From the NCBI GenBank assembly GCA_902756345.1, contig CACVQR010000002.1, forward strand, positions 124,001 to 188,000: 64,000 nucleotides of DNA. The letters are read 5' to 3'. Shown here in pieces: positions 40,171 through 49,383 of the stretch (positions are counted from its first letter, which is position 1; the number at the start of each line of letters is the position of its first letter). The position numbers and the translations under genes are program-made. Under the pieces are notes generated by a model. The model was not told the origin of the DNA and searched no databases. It saw nothing but the letters and a program-made list of their open reading frames with translations. The DNA is from Fibrobacter succinogenes (GTDB lineage Bacteria > Fibrobacterota > Fibrobacteria > Fibrobacterales > Fibrobacteraceae).

Positions 40171-43100
40171 ATGCTTAAACGAATCTATGCAGTTGTATTG
40201 CTGCTTGTATTCGCCCAGGTCTCATATGCAGCCTGGGACGGTTCCGTTAAAATCCCTAAAACAGTCAAGACCGACGGTGTAGAATACTACGAGATTACCT
40301 CTCCCGAGGAATTGATCGGTTTCCTGGATTCCGTGACGACGAAGAATGTGGGCGACGCAAGCCTCAGGGCTTATTTGAAGAACGATATCGTTTTCGGATC
40401 CGACACCTCTAAGCTTTGTTCCAAGCGTTGGGTGCGTAGCGAACGTAACGAGTTCTTCGAAGGCGATTTTGATGGCAGGGGCCACACGATTTACGGCTTG
40501 AATGCGGAACGGTCGTTGTTCCAGATTGTTGGCCAGGGGGGAGGTCTCGTTCACGACTTTAACGTGGCGAACGGTTCCTTTGGCAGCGATACGGTTTACA
40601 CCTCGGCTGCGGTCGTGAGCGAGTTGCAGGCGGGGCTTGCGAACGTGAATGTTATCAATACCGATGTTCGTGGTGGATTTATTGCGGGTGGTGTTGCAGC
40701 CCGAATGCTGAGTTCTGCGGATAATCGCTTGGCTTATATATTGAATTGCAACATGATTGGCGGCTCTGTTAAAGGCGGCACCTATGTGGGCGGTGTCGTA
40801 GGTACGGCTTATGGGCGCGTTGCCGGTTGTAGCAATTCGGCAAAGGTCACTTTTGTAAAGAATGAAAAAGTTGGGCCAGAATACAATATTTTTGTTGGCG
40901 GCATTGCCGGTGATGCCGAAGCTCGAGATGGTATCGCCATTGAAAGCTGCGTGAATCGCGGTGATGTTGAAATGGTATCGGGTGCGTCGCTGTCTTATGC
41001 GGGGGGCATTGTCGGTTATGTACTTGGCTCTGTAACGAACCTTCAGAACTACGGAAAGGTCTCTGCTAAAACGGCCTTTACATGCGATACGGTGAGTTCG
41101 GACTGGAAAATTTCGCTTTATGTTGGTGGTATTGCCGGCAGCAAACATTATCGTAATTATGAAGAAAGCGAAACCCGTGATTTCGTGAACGAGGGCGATG
41201 TAACGGCTGTTGTCGAAACAGCCCTTGACGAAGGTATCTTGGCGGTAGGGGGAATTTTCGGCGAAAATAAGAATAACGCCTTCCGCAATGCTTTGAATAA
41301 GGGCTCTGTCAAAGGCAATGGTGCTGGTAAATACAGAAAGGTTTACGCCGGTGGTGTTGTCGGTTATACTTCGATTTATTCGAATGTTCGTGGCTATGAA
41401 AAGTTGGGAAACCGCGGCAGCGTCTATGCCGAAGGCCCGTACCGCGTCTGGACGGGCGGCGTTGTCGGTTATATGGAACGCAGTAATTCTCAGTTCCCTG
41501 CGTTGTCCTTGTCCTACAATTACGGTGATGTCACCGGATCTGTCGCAGAAGACCCGAGTGAGTACGGCGTTCTGAATGTGGGCGGTATTCTTGGTTATGC
41601 CTATGGGCTCTCCGTTTCCGATGTCTACAATCGTGGTAAAGTAATTGCAAAGGGAAAACTGAATAAGGGTAGCAGCGAGGTGGGCGGCCTTGTCGGCTTT
41701 TTCGATTATTCCGATCGCCCGATTTCGAATTCCTATAGCGCCGCTCCCGTTGTCAAAGGCGATACTGTTGGTGGCATTTATGGATATTCGGGCTTGAGTT
41801 ATTCGCCGATTAACACATATTATGACGGCTCTCTTGTGGATATTGCTACAGCGGGCAGATTCTACTATGACGCTACCAATAGCGCAGAATGCAAAAAGAC
41901 GACTGCAGAACTCCAGAGCGAAAAAATGCTTGTATTGCTGAATACGACTGGTGGAACCGTACCTAACCGAAATTTGTGGACGCGTCGTCCTGACGGTTAT
42001 CCGGTTCTCAAGTTCGATAGCCTGTATAAGAATGATTCTGCTTATTTCGATATGCAACAGTATGCGATGCCGCCTTCTCAAGCAGATGGCGATACCTTGG
42101 TCTATACCATTTCTAAGGCCGAAGAATTGGCGGCCTTCTTGGAAATGCCTCGTTATTTCGAAAAGTATGTCTACAAGAAAATTAGGGTGAATCTTGCAAA
42201 CGATATCGTGATGGGTCGCGACACCACGCTTTTGGCGGCTCGTCAGATGTCTGCGGACACGGGCTATACCAGCTGCCTAAAGGCCGATTTTGACGGGAAA
42301 AATCATACTATTTATGGCCTCAACATGTCGAGAGCGATGTTCTTCTGCATGGATTCTGGCGTGGTCGTGCAAAACCTTACCATTGCAAATAGCCGCTTCG
42401 AAAATGATTGGGGTTGGTCTGCTGCCGCCGTGGTTGTTAACAATGGTGGCGTCGTTAGAAACGTGACGGTGCGCAATAGTTTGGTGCGCGGTGGGTATTC
42501 TGCGGGCGGCATTGTCGCTAGCAACTACTATTCAAAATCGGGACTGGTGCTGGATTCCAAGAATGAAAATACGACTGTGATTTCGTCGAATATTGCGGGC
42601 GGTATCGCTGGAGAATCCGAGGGCGTGTTGAAGAATGTACGTAACTCTGGCAGGGTGTATGGACGTCTTGCCGGCGGCATTGTGGGTAAAGCGGCTCCCT
42701 ATTACACGTTCTCCAGTGGTTCGAAATTGGTCTCTGACGCCTACAATTCGGGAACGGTTGTTGCTAGTGGCGAAGGTTCTGTTGCCGGCGGCGGCATTGT
42801 GGGTTATTGCCAGTTGTCAACGATAAGCAGCGTGTTCAATACGGGCTTGGTTGAAGGCTCCGCTAATTCGGCGACACTTATGGTTGGCGGCGTTGTCGGC
42901 GTAATCGATTCAAATACGACTGTGTCGGAAACGGGTAACTGGGGACGTGTGCATGCTTTGAATGGCAAGAAGGTTTATGCCGGCGGTGTCGTGGGGCGCG
43001 CTTCGGGTTACATTTACACCATGCCAGGGCAGCAGATTTTCGCTGTGATTACTCCGGTAGCCTATAGCTTTAATTATGGTCCCGTGACGGTGAAAAACTC

Positions 43101-43890
43101 CCTTGAAGAATCTTATGCCGGAGGCATTATCGGTTGGGGCAAGGGTGTTATCATGACGACGGATTATAATAGAGGCAACGTGAAAAATGAAGCCAAGTCT
43201 GCTACGGCAGCGGCGGGCGGTATTGTTGCCGTGATGGATACTTTGACGATGTCTTCTGTGTATACTTATAATGATTCCCTGGTGGGCAAGAATGTGGGCG
43301 TCGTGGCTTACGAGGCAAAGGGTCGCTACATTTTTGATGGAGTCATTTATGGTTCAAATCTGGATGGAATCCCGGATCGCGCCGTCTTGTCGCCGGATTC
43401 AGGTTCGAGGGATACGGCTGTGGAGTCTTACACCTTCGAAGAATTGAAGTATTCGTCCATTACGGAATTGACGAATACGTTTAGAGCGGATAACTGGGTC
43501 GATAAAGGATGCCTGCCGGTATTCCGTTATGACACGACCTCGGTCTGTGCCGTGAATGTGGTCAAGGATTTCTTTGGCGATGCCGACGAGCCGTATAAGG
43601 TCGGCTATATTGTAGACGTCTTCTATGCGGATTCTACTTCGAATCCGGGGGGTGGATTGACTCCTGTGTTGCCGAAGCCGGTGGTTTCGTTGTTGCAGGT
43701 GGAAGTCTCTGGTCGTAACGTTACTGTGATGGGCTTGCTTGAAAACCATCCGGTCATGGTGTTCGATTTGCGCGGTCGCATGGTGGCGTCGGCTAGACCT
43801 GTAGGGGCTGTCGCTACTCTCGCTGTTCCGAAGGCTGGGGTTTACATTGTGCGTAATGGAAATGAATCCCGCAGAGTGACAATCCGTTAA
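40171..43890 (+). CDS. GLUG-repeat surface protein with C-terminal sorting-like tail
   Basis: 1239 residues, AGGAGA ribosome site. Signal peptide cleaved near Ser-Tyr-Ala-Ala (about 20). The body consists of two internally similar halves: each begins with FDG-[RK]-x-HTIYGLN (near 103 and 708) and continues with many GG-[IV]-[VA]-G repeats separated by N-x-G-x-V turns. The last 65 residues end VFDLRGRMVASARPVG ... GVYIVRNGNESRRVTIR, a type IX secretion type A-like tail. Same architecture as the truncated gene at the window start. Likely secreted, surface-attached, beta-helical; binding target unknown. Confidence 0.86.
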   Translation: MLKRIYAVVLLLVFAQVSYAAWDGSVKIPKTVKTDGVEYYEITSPEELIGFLDSVTTKNVGDASLRAYLKNDIVFGSDTSKLCSKRWVRSERNEFFEGDFDGRGHTIYGLNAERSLFQIVGQGGGLVHDFNVANGSFGSDTVYTSAAVVSELQAGLANVNVINTDVRGGFIAGGVAARMLSSADNRLAYILNCNMIGGSVKGGTYVGGVVGTAYGRVAGCSNSAKVTFVKNEKVGPEYNIFVGGIAGDAEARDGIAIESCVNRGDVEMVSGASLSYAGGIVGYVLGSVTNLQNYGKVSAKTAFTCDTVSSDWKISLYVGGIAGSKHYRNYEESETRDFVNEGDVTAVVETALDEGILAVGGIFGENKNNAFRNALNKGSVKGNGAGKYRKVYAGGVVGYTSIYSNVRGYEKLGNRGSVYAEGPYRVWTGGVVGYMERSNSQFPALSLSYNYGDVTGSVAEDPSEYGVLNVGGILGYAYGLSVSDVYNRGKVIAKGKLNKGSSEVGGLVGFFDYSDRPISNSYSAAPVVKGDTVGGIYGYSGLSYSPINTYYDGSLVDIATAGRFYYDATNSAECKKTTAELQSEKMLVLLNTTGGTVPNRNLWTRRPDGYPVLKFDSLYKNDSAYFDMQQYAMPPSQADGDTLVYTISKAEELAAFLEMPRYFEKYVYKKIRVNLANDIVMGRDTTLLAARQMSADTGYTSCLKADFDGKNHTIYGLNMSRAMFFCMDSGVVVQNLTIANSRFENDWGWSAAAVVVNNGGVVRNVTVRNSLVRGGYSAGGIVASNYYSKSGLVLDSKNENTTVISSNIAGGIAGESEGVLKNVRNSGRVYGRLAGGIVGKAAPYYTFSSGSKLVSDAYNSGTVVASGEGSVAGGGIVGYCQLSTISSVFNTGLVEGSANSATLMVGGVVGVIDSNTTVSETGNWGRVHALNGKKVYAGGVVGRASGYIYTMPGQQIFAVITPVAYSFNYGPVTVKNSLEESYAGGIIGWGKGVIMTTDYNRGNVKNEAKSATAAAGGIVAVMDTLTMSSVYTYNDSLVGKNVGVVAYEAKGRYIFDGVIYGSNLDGIPDRAVLSPDSGSRDTAVESYTFEELKYSSITELTNTFRADNWVDKGCLPVFRYDTTSVCAVNVVKDFFGDADEPYKVGYIVDVFYADSTSNPGGGLTPVLPKPVVSLLQVEVSGRNVTVMGLLENHPVMVFDLRGRMVASARPVGAVATLAVPKAGVYIVRNGNESRRVTIR

Positions 43891-43956
43891 AGTTGAAACG
43901 GATTGTTCCGCCATACTGCGGTCATTTTGGCTGTAATAAATTTTTTCTGTTTTCGT

Positions 43957-43984
43957 AGCCTTGCGCCACTCGTAAGGCTTTTGA
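43957..43984 (+). terminator. possible terminator of the GLUG gene
   Basis: Stem AGCCTTGCG / CGTAAGGCT (one G-T pair) with a five-base loop and four T. The T run is short. It lies just before the promoter of the Na/Pi transporter gene. Confidence 0.5.
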
Positions 43985-43992
43985 CTTATTTC

Positions 43993-44000
43993 TATATTTA
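43993..44000 (+). promoter_or_regulatory. -10-like TATATTTA of the Na/Pi transporter gene
   Basis: TATATTTA places the transcription start near 44005, giving a leader of about 90 bases before the ATG at 44097, much longer than other leaders in this window. Confidence 0.45.
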
Positions 44001-44026
44001 CGGCAACAAATCAGATAAACAATTCA

Positions 44027-44080
44027 CCGCCATGAGCCCGAACTAGCTGAAAGGCAGCGACGATGATCCGGTAGTGGCGT
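44027..44080 (+). ncRNA. structured leader, candidate riboswitch of the Na/Pi transporter gene
   Basis: The leader contains an outer pairing CGCCA / TGGCG (44028-44032 with 44075-44079) enclosing a hairpin GCTG-AAAGG-CAGC (44046-44058) and a purine-rich unpaired stretch GACGATGATCC. The compact architecture, close to the ribosome site of an ion-coupled transporter gene, is what a metabolite or ion riboswitch would look like. Given the downstream Na+-coupled carrier, the Na+-I (DUF1646) and Li+ (nhaA) classes are the ones to test; I cannot assign a class by eye. Confidence 0.4.
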
Positions 44081-44096
44081 TCCGTAGGAATGTCCT

Positions 44097-45803
44097 ATGA
44101 CACTTATGATTCTTAAAATGATCGGTTGCCTTGCGCTCCTCATGTTCGGCATGAAGACCATGAGCGAAGGCTTGCAGAAACTCACGGGCGGTCACCTGCG
44201 TGCTGTCCTTGGCACTATGACCAAGCACCGCATTGGAGGCCTTCTCACAGGTACCTTTGTGACGGCCTCGGTGCAGTCTTCTACCGCTACGACCGTACTT
44301 ACCGTAAGCTTCGTTAACGCTGGCCTGCTCACATTGAGTCAGGCCATTCCTGTTATCATGGGCGCAAACATCGGTACAACGGCCACGGCCTGGATCATGT
44401 CCATATTCGGGTTCCAGTTCAACATGAGCTCGGTGGTGTGGCCCTTCTTCGCCCTCGGGATCATCCTTTCTTACACCAAGAAGAATTCGACCAAGAGCCT
44501 GGGCGAATTTGTCTTCGGTTTCGCGTTCATGTTCCTGGGCCTTACCACGCTTCGCGAAAATGCGGTGGCGATGGACCTGGCCCATAACCAGACGGTCATC
44601 AACTTCTTTGCGACGACCGGCGGTTGGGGCATCTTCAGCACGCTCCTCTTCCTGTTGCTGGGTAGCATCCTTACCATGTGCGTGCAGTCGTCTGCCGCCA
44701 TCATGGCGATTACGCTCTTGCTCTGCAGTAGCGGCGTGCTCCCGATTTACCAGGGCATTGCGCTCGTGATGGGCGAAAACATCGGTACCACGGTGACGTC
44801 GAACCTTGCGGCCCTTTCGGCAAGTACGCAGGCAAGGCGCGCGGCCTTGGCCCACATGCTGTTCAACGTGTTCGGCGTGGTGTGGGTATTGATAGTGTTC
44901 CGTCCGTTCGTGAACATGGTGTGCAGCATCGTAGGGTTCGACCCGACGTTCGTGCCGCATACCGAAGAAGAAGTTGCACAGGCGAGCGTCCGTGTGACCT
45001 ACGCGCTATCTGCCTTCCATACGGCATTCAACCTCTGCAACGTGCTTATCCTCATCTGGTTCATCAAGCCGATGGAAAAAATTATCTGCAAGATTATCCG
45101 CGAAAAGGAAGACGGCGAGGATTTCAAGGTCAAGTTTATCAGCGCGGGCCTCATGAGCACTGCAGAACTTTCGCTTTTCGAAGCCCGCAAGGAAATTAAC
45201 TTGTTTGCAGCGCGCACGCAGAAAATGTTCCGCATGGTGCCTGAACTGCTCGAGATGAAGGACGAAAACGACTTCGTGAAGCTCTTTGCCCGCATCGAGA
45301 AGTACGAAGGCATTAGTGATAACATGGAAATTGAAATTGCCAAATACCTGAACCAGGTGTCCGAAGGCCGCTTGAGCCCCGAAAGTAAGACGAATATCCA
45401 GTCGATGCTCCGCGAAATTTCTGAAATTGAAAGTATCGGCGACTCCTGCTACAATATGGCGCGTGCCATTAACCGCAAGTTTAGGAGCACCGACGACTTT
45501 ACCGAAGAGCAGTACAACCGCATCAAGCACATGATGCAGCTTTGCGACAAGGCGTTAACGAACATGATCGATGTCATTAGCGATGCAGTGACGGCCGACG
45601 CGAACCGTACGTTGAATCTCGAAAACGAAATCAACGATTACCGCAAGCTCCTCAAGGAGAAAAATATTACCGACATCGAATCGCAGAAGTACAGCTACCA
45701 GATGGGTGTTCACTACATGGATGTGGTGAACGACTGCGAAAAGCTCGGCGACTACGTGGTGAACGTGGTAGAAGCTCATCGCAACAAGAAACTGTCCGGC
45801 TAA
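44097..45803 (+). CDS. Na/Pi cotransporter family protein with PhoU-like C-terminal domain
   Basis: 568 residues. Two inverted NptA-type repeats carry QSS motifs (ASVQSSTATT near 60 and MCVQSSAAIM near 200) and MGANIGTT / MGENIGTTVTSN. After the last membrane helix (about 330) a cytoplasmic helical PhoU-like domain (about 345-560) follows. Predicted: sodium-coupled phosphate transport or a related anion export. ATG 44097 has GTAGGA upstream, right after the structured leader. Single gene, closed by a large terminator. Confidence 0.92.
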   Translation: MTLMILKMIGCLALLMFGMKTMSEGLQKLTGGHLRAVLGTMTKHRIGGLLTGTFVTASVQSSTATTVLTVSFVNAGLLTLSQAIPVIMGANIGTTATAWIMSIFGFQFNMSSVVWPFFALGIILSYTKKNSTKSLGEFVFGFAFMFLGLTTLRENAVAMDLAHNQTVINFFATTGGWGIFSTLLFLLLGSILTMCVQSSAAIMAITLLLCSSGVLPIYQGIALVMGENIGTTVTSNLAALSASTQARRAALAHMLFNVFGVVWVLIVFRPFVNMVCSIVGFDPTFVPHTEEEVAQASVRVTYALSAFHTAFNLCNVLILIWFIKPMEKIICKIIREKEDGEDFKVKFISAGLMSTAELSLFEARKEINLFAARTQKMFRMVPELLEMKDENDFVKLFARIEKYEGISDNMEIEIAKYLNQVSEGRLSPESKTNIQSMLREISEIESIGDSCYNMARAINRKFRSTDDFTEEQYNRIKHMMQLCDKALTNMIDVISDAVTADANRTLNLENEINDYRKLLKEKNITDIESQKYSYQMGVHYMDVVNDCEKLGDYVVNVVEAHRNKKLSG

Positions 45804-45836
45804 AATTCACCTATAAACTTCGCCATACGGCGTCAT

Positions 45837-45885
45837 GCGAACTTTCTCGCCGTACTTTTGTACGGCTTCGGTTCGCTTTTTTTTG
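45837..45885 (+). terminator. terminator of the Na/Pi transporter gene
   Basis: Two-storey stem: GCGAAC / GTTCGC outside and GCCGTAC / GTACGGC inside with a TTTT loop, followed by eight T. Confidence 0.85.
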
Positions 45886-45977
45886 CGTTTTTAAGGCAGT
45901 TTGGGCCTTTTTTGTGACCGATTTCACATAGGTTCTCAAGGGTTATCCTTCTATTTGAAATATTATCGTGATAAAAT

Positions 45978-45985
45978 TATATTTA
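45978..45985 (+). promoter_or_regulatory. -10-like TATATTTA of the FISUMP lipoprotein pair
   Basis: TATATTTA lies 38 bases upstream of the preferred ATG at 46024; a GAGG ribosome site lies between them. Supports the shorter start. Confidence 0.5.
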
Positions 45986-46023
45986 CATTGAATAGTCCCA
46001 TCAATCTCTCAAACGAGGTCCGA

Positions 46024-48237
46024 ATGAAAATGAAGTTCTCTCTACAGGCAATGGTTGCCTCAAGCGCACTCTTGATCGCTTGCGGCGGAGATTCCACTTC
46101 TACCAAGCCCGAAGCAAAAGATACTCTAGCGGACGGATCTAGCGTAGAGACGATTTACGACTTGGGCAAATGTACATCTGATCGTATTGGCGACGTCATT
46201 TTTGTCGAAGAGGAAGGCGTCAATTACGAATGCACCAAGAAAGATTGGAAGGATATCGGAGAACCGGAATCCTCTGCATCGAAAGAGGATAAATCTTCCT
46301 CTTCAAAGGTAAAGTCTTCAGAATCTAAAGATGATGATTCCTCTTCTTCAAAAGATAAATCATCCGATTCCAAGGATGATGAATCTTCGTCTTCTAAGGA
46401 CAAGTCGTCTGATTCCAAGGACAGTTCTTCTGAATCTAAAAAGGATGACTCTAGTTCTTCAACGGCGCCAAGCTCGAGCAGTGTTCCCGAATCGAGTTCC
46501 AGCGTACAGGGTGCAAATGAGACTGTAGAAAATGTTGCTATATCAAAGAAAATCTTTACGGGTGTTGCCGAAAAAGGTCCCTTTGCAAGCGGAACAGCGA
46601 TTAAACTTTCTGAATTAGACGATGTTCTGGACCCGACTGGAACCACTTTTGAATGGGAAGTTACAAGTGAATTGGGCGAATACACATCGGCTAAGGTGAC
46701 GCTCAAGAGCCAATATGCATTGATGCAAGCAAATGGCTATTATTACAATGAAAACACCTATAAAAAGAGCGCAGGCCAGTTGACCCTTAAGTCTCTTGTT
46801 GATTTGAGTGATCGTAATTCTGCAAATATCAACGTTTTGGGACACCTGGCTCACAAGCGAATCATTAACCTGTTTGCAGAAAGTGGCAAATACAAAAATG
46901 TGCCTGCGGCAAAGGCTGCTGCCGAAAAAGAAGTTCTCGCTGCTTTCGGTTGGTCTGGCAACAACCATGCTTTTGAAGACTTGAGCATCTTTGGAAGCTA
47001 CGAAGATGATGCGAAGCTTCTTGCTGCATCCATTCTTTTGCAGGGGGGCTTGAGCGACGCTGACCTTACCAGCCGATTGACGACTCTTGCAACCGATTTC
47101 GAAGATGACGGCCGTTGGAGTGATTCTGCGGCAAAGGTTGCCATGGCTGACTGGGCTATGAAAAATGATTCCAACCTTACTGTTATTCGTACAAAACTGA
47201 CTGCGATGAATAGCTCTGTTCCGAATTTCGAAAAATATATCAGCATGTTTGTTGGCGAAATTTATGGAATTGGAGTGTGCGATACAAAGCAAGACGGCAT
47301 GATGATTAAGATGACAAACGCTTACAGCGATAACTTGGGCAAAACTTATGTTTGCGATGGTGACCGTTGGCGTTTGCCCACGTCTATTGAAAATAGTTTC
47401 AAAACCGCTTGCACCAAGGGTAATAACAAGAAGACTTTCACCGATATGAATTCTAGCAGTTCTCCTATTACCTATGTATGCGATGGTGGTAATGGAAATT
47501 GGCGCAAGATGGGTGTTTACGATTTTAGTAAGAGCGCTTACTTGAACAGTGAAATGGAATATGGAGAAATCAAGGACAGTCGTGATGGAAAGACCTATAA
47601 GACGATAACCATTGGACTTCAGACTTGGATGGCAGAAAACTTGAACTATTACGATGAAGATAATGCAAACCTTGTTGAAAACGCTTGGTGCTACAAAAAT
47701 GTCAAGGACAATTGTGAGGTTGGTGGAAGACTTTATAGTTGGACTGCCGCTATGAATCTTGATTCGAAATACTTGAAGACTTCGGCTGCTGCACTTATTG
47801 AAAGTCCGCATAGAGGCCTTTGCCCTGAAAAGTGGCATGTGCCTGACACTGCGGAATGGAGACAGCTTAAGACTTACGTTGCGAAAATGGAAACGGCTTC
47901 TACTATGACAAATGATCATACTGGAAAGTTGAAATCTTCTAGAGGTTGGGTGGGCTACAGTACAATCAGCCAGTCTACCAATGAATATGGTTTCTCTGCC
48001 ATTCCGACAGGAGCTTATTATGGTATTCATGCTGACCCGACGGACAACTATAGCCGTTACCTTTTTGACGATGCGGGCTACTTTGCCAATTTCTGGAGCG
48101 CAAATGAGGCCTCCAAAAGCACTGGTGCTATTTACTGGTTCCTTGACTATCGATACAACTATATCAGCTATTATTATAGCAGCTATAACGAGAAGGATCG
48201 CGGATTCTCTCTGCGCTGTGTGAAGGATAAGGAATAA
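46024..48237 (+). CDS. FISUMP-domain lipoprotein with Ser/Lys/Asp linker
   Basis: 737 residues from ATG 46024; upstream codons of the open frame cover the promoter and are not used. Lipobox LIAC (Cys19). A two-Cys module lies at about 42-80 (IYDLGKCT ... YECTKKDW). A long Ser-Lys-Asp linker spans about 80-165 and a helical middle domain about 170-410. Two further two-Cys modules follow (near 417-445, TYVCDGDRW, and 460-500, TYVCDGGNGNW). The FISUMP domain covers about 515-737 ([26 protein letters not shown], split; CPEKWHVPDTAEWRQL). Surface protein of unknown function; the next gene is a smaller paralogue. Confidence 0.88.
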   Translation: MKMKFSLQAMVASSALLIACGGDSTSTKPEAKDTLADGSSVETIYDLGKCTSDRIGDVIFVEEEGVNYECTKKDWKDIGEPESSASKEDKSSSSKVKSSESKDDDSSSSKDKSSDSKDDESSSSKDKSSDSKDSSSESKKDDSSSSTAPSSSSVPESSSSVQGANETVENVAISKKIFTGVAEKGPFASGTAIKLSELDDVLDPTGTTFEWEVTSELGEYTSAKVTLKSQYALMQANGYYYNENTYKKSAGQLTLKSLVDLSDRNSANINVLGHLAHKRIINLFAESGKYKNVPAAKAAAEKEVLAAFGWSGNNHAFEDLSIFGSYEDDAKLLAASILLQGGLSDADLTSRLTTLATDFEDDGRWSDSAAKVAMADWAMKNDSNLTVIRTKLTAMNSSVPNFEKYISMFVGEIYGIGVCDTKQDGMMIKMTNAYSDNLGKTYVCDGDRWRLPTSIENSFKTACTKGNNKKTFTDMNSSSSPITYVCDGGNGNWRKMGVYDFSKSAYLNSEMEYGEIKDSRDGKTYKTITIGLQTWMAENLNYYDEDNANLVENAWCYKNVKDNCEVGGRLYSWTAAMNLDSKYLKTSAAALIESPHRGLCPEKWHVPDTAEWRQLKTYVAKMETASTMTNDHTGKLKSSRGWVGYSTISQSTNEYGFSAIPTGAYYGIHADPTDNYSRYLFDDAGYFANFWSANEASKSTGAIYWFLDYRYNYISYYYSSYNEKDRGFSLRCVKDKE

Positions 48238-48245
48238 ATTACCCG

Positions 48246-49295
48246 ATGCGTTTCCCTCTTGTCGCGTTTTGCCCGTTGGTACTATTACTCGCTTGTGGCG
48301 ATGAATCAAATACTATTGATTCAAGTGGCCTCTCAACTTCAGATACAAAAGAGGTTGAATCTATTTATGACTTGGGGGCTTGTACCAACAAGCGCAAAGG
48401 CGAAGTCGTATTCGTAACCGATGACGATAAGGAATACATTTGTTACTCGAACAAGTGGATTCCTTCTGATGAGATTGACAAATCGGATGAAATTTCATCG
48501 TCAAGCGAAGATGCAATCGTTGACGACGAAAAATCTTCTAGTAGCAAAAAAGAGGAATCCTCGTCTAGTGAGAACAGTATCTCTGAAAACGAAAAGTCCT
48601 CTTCGAGCGAAACCTTGTTAGAGGAATCATCTTCAAGTGGAATAGAGTCTTCCTCTAGCAAAGAGGAACCTGATGAATCTTCGAGCAGCTCGTCTATACA
48701 AGAGGAAAAATCGTCTTCTAGTGCAGAGAGTTTGTCGGAATTGACGGATTCTACATTCACGGATTCGCGCGATGGTCAGACATACCGAATTCTCAAGTTG
48801 GGAAAGCAAGTCTGGTTTGGCGAAAATTTGAATTATTCCGGTGAAGATGCGGTTGGCTATTGCCATGAGAACGATCCTGAAAAATGTGAAATATACGGCA
48901 AGCTATATCGTTGGAACGATGCGATGAAAGCGTGCCCCGAAGGTTGGCATTTGCCGGGTCTTTTGGAATGGATTGACTTGATTAATTATGTCGGCGGACA
49001 AGAAATGGCTGGTGTCAAGTTAAAGTCAAAGGCTTACTGGTATATTCAAGAAGAGTTTGCTCAGTATGCAGGTACCGATGATTACGGATTCTCAATTCTT
49101 CCGGGAAGCTTTATGTCTGAACAAGGTTCTTTCGGTTCCACGGCCAGGCTTGCAGCCCATTTATGGACTTCGACGGAAGAAACCGATACGAGATCGAATG
49201 ATGTGTTCCTGATGCATAGTATGGGAAAAGTGGTGCTGGAAGGATCTCCGAGGGATGTCGGGATGTCTGTTCGTTGCCTGAAGGACTCTGACTAG
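48246..49295 (+). CDS. FISUMP-domain lipoprotein, smaller paralogue
   Basis: 349 residues; lipobox LLAC (Cys17). The N-terminal two-Cys module (about 36-75: IYDLGACTNKRKGEVVFV, then YICYSNKW) is clearly related to that of the preceding protein. A Ser/Glu linker spans about 80-165, and the FISUMP domain about 170-349 (DSRDGQTYRILKLGKQVW; CPEGWHLPGLLEWIDL). It starts eight bases after the preceding stop, so the two form an operon. Role unknown; surface location inferred. Confidence 0.88.
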   Translation: MRFPLVAFCPLVLLLACGDESNTIDSSGLSTSDTKEVESIYDLGACTNKRKGEVVFVTDDDKEYICYSNKWIPSDEIDKSDEISSSSEDAIVDDEKSSSSKKEESSSSENSISENEKSSSSETLLEESSSSGIESSSSKEEPDESSSSSSIQEEKSSSSAESLSELTDSTFTDSRDGQTYRILKLGKQVWFGENLNYSGEDAVGYCHENDPEKCEIYGKLYRWNDAMKACPEGWHLPGLLEWIDLINYVGGQEMAGVKLKSKAYWYIQEEFAQYAGTDDYGFSILPGSFMSEQGSFGSTARLAAHLWTSTEETDTRSNDVFLMHSMGKVVLEGSPRDVGMSVRCLKDSD

Positions 49296-49371
49296 AATCC
49301 ATTACGTGGATTTTGATTGACGACTTCAAAATTTAATTCCGGTCAGTATTCCTAAATAGGGTTTTATTTGA

Positions 49372-49379
49372 TATATTTA
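49372..49379 (+). promoter_or_regulatory. -10 TATATTTA with leaderless geometry before the barnase-like gene
   Basis: TATATT ends seven bases before the A of the ATG at 49384, so the predicted transcript begins at the start codon. No Shine-Dalgarno. Confidence 0.55.
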
Positions 49380-49383
49380 AGAT

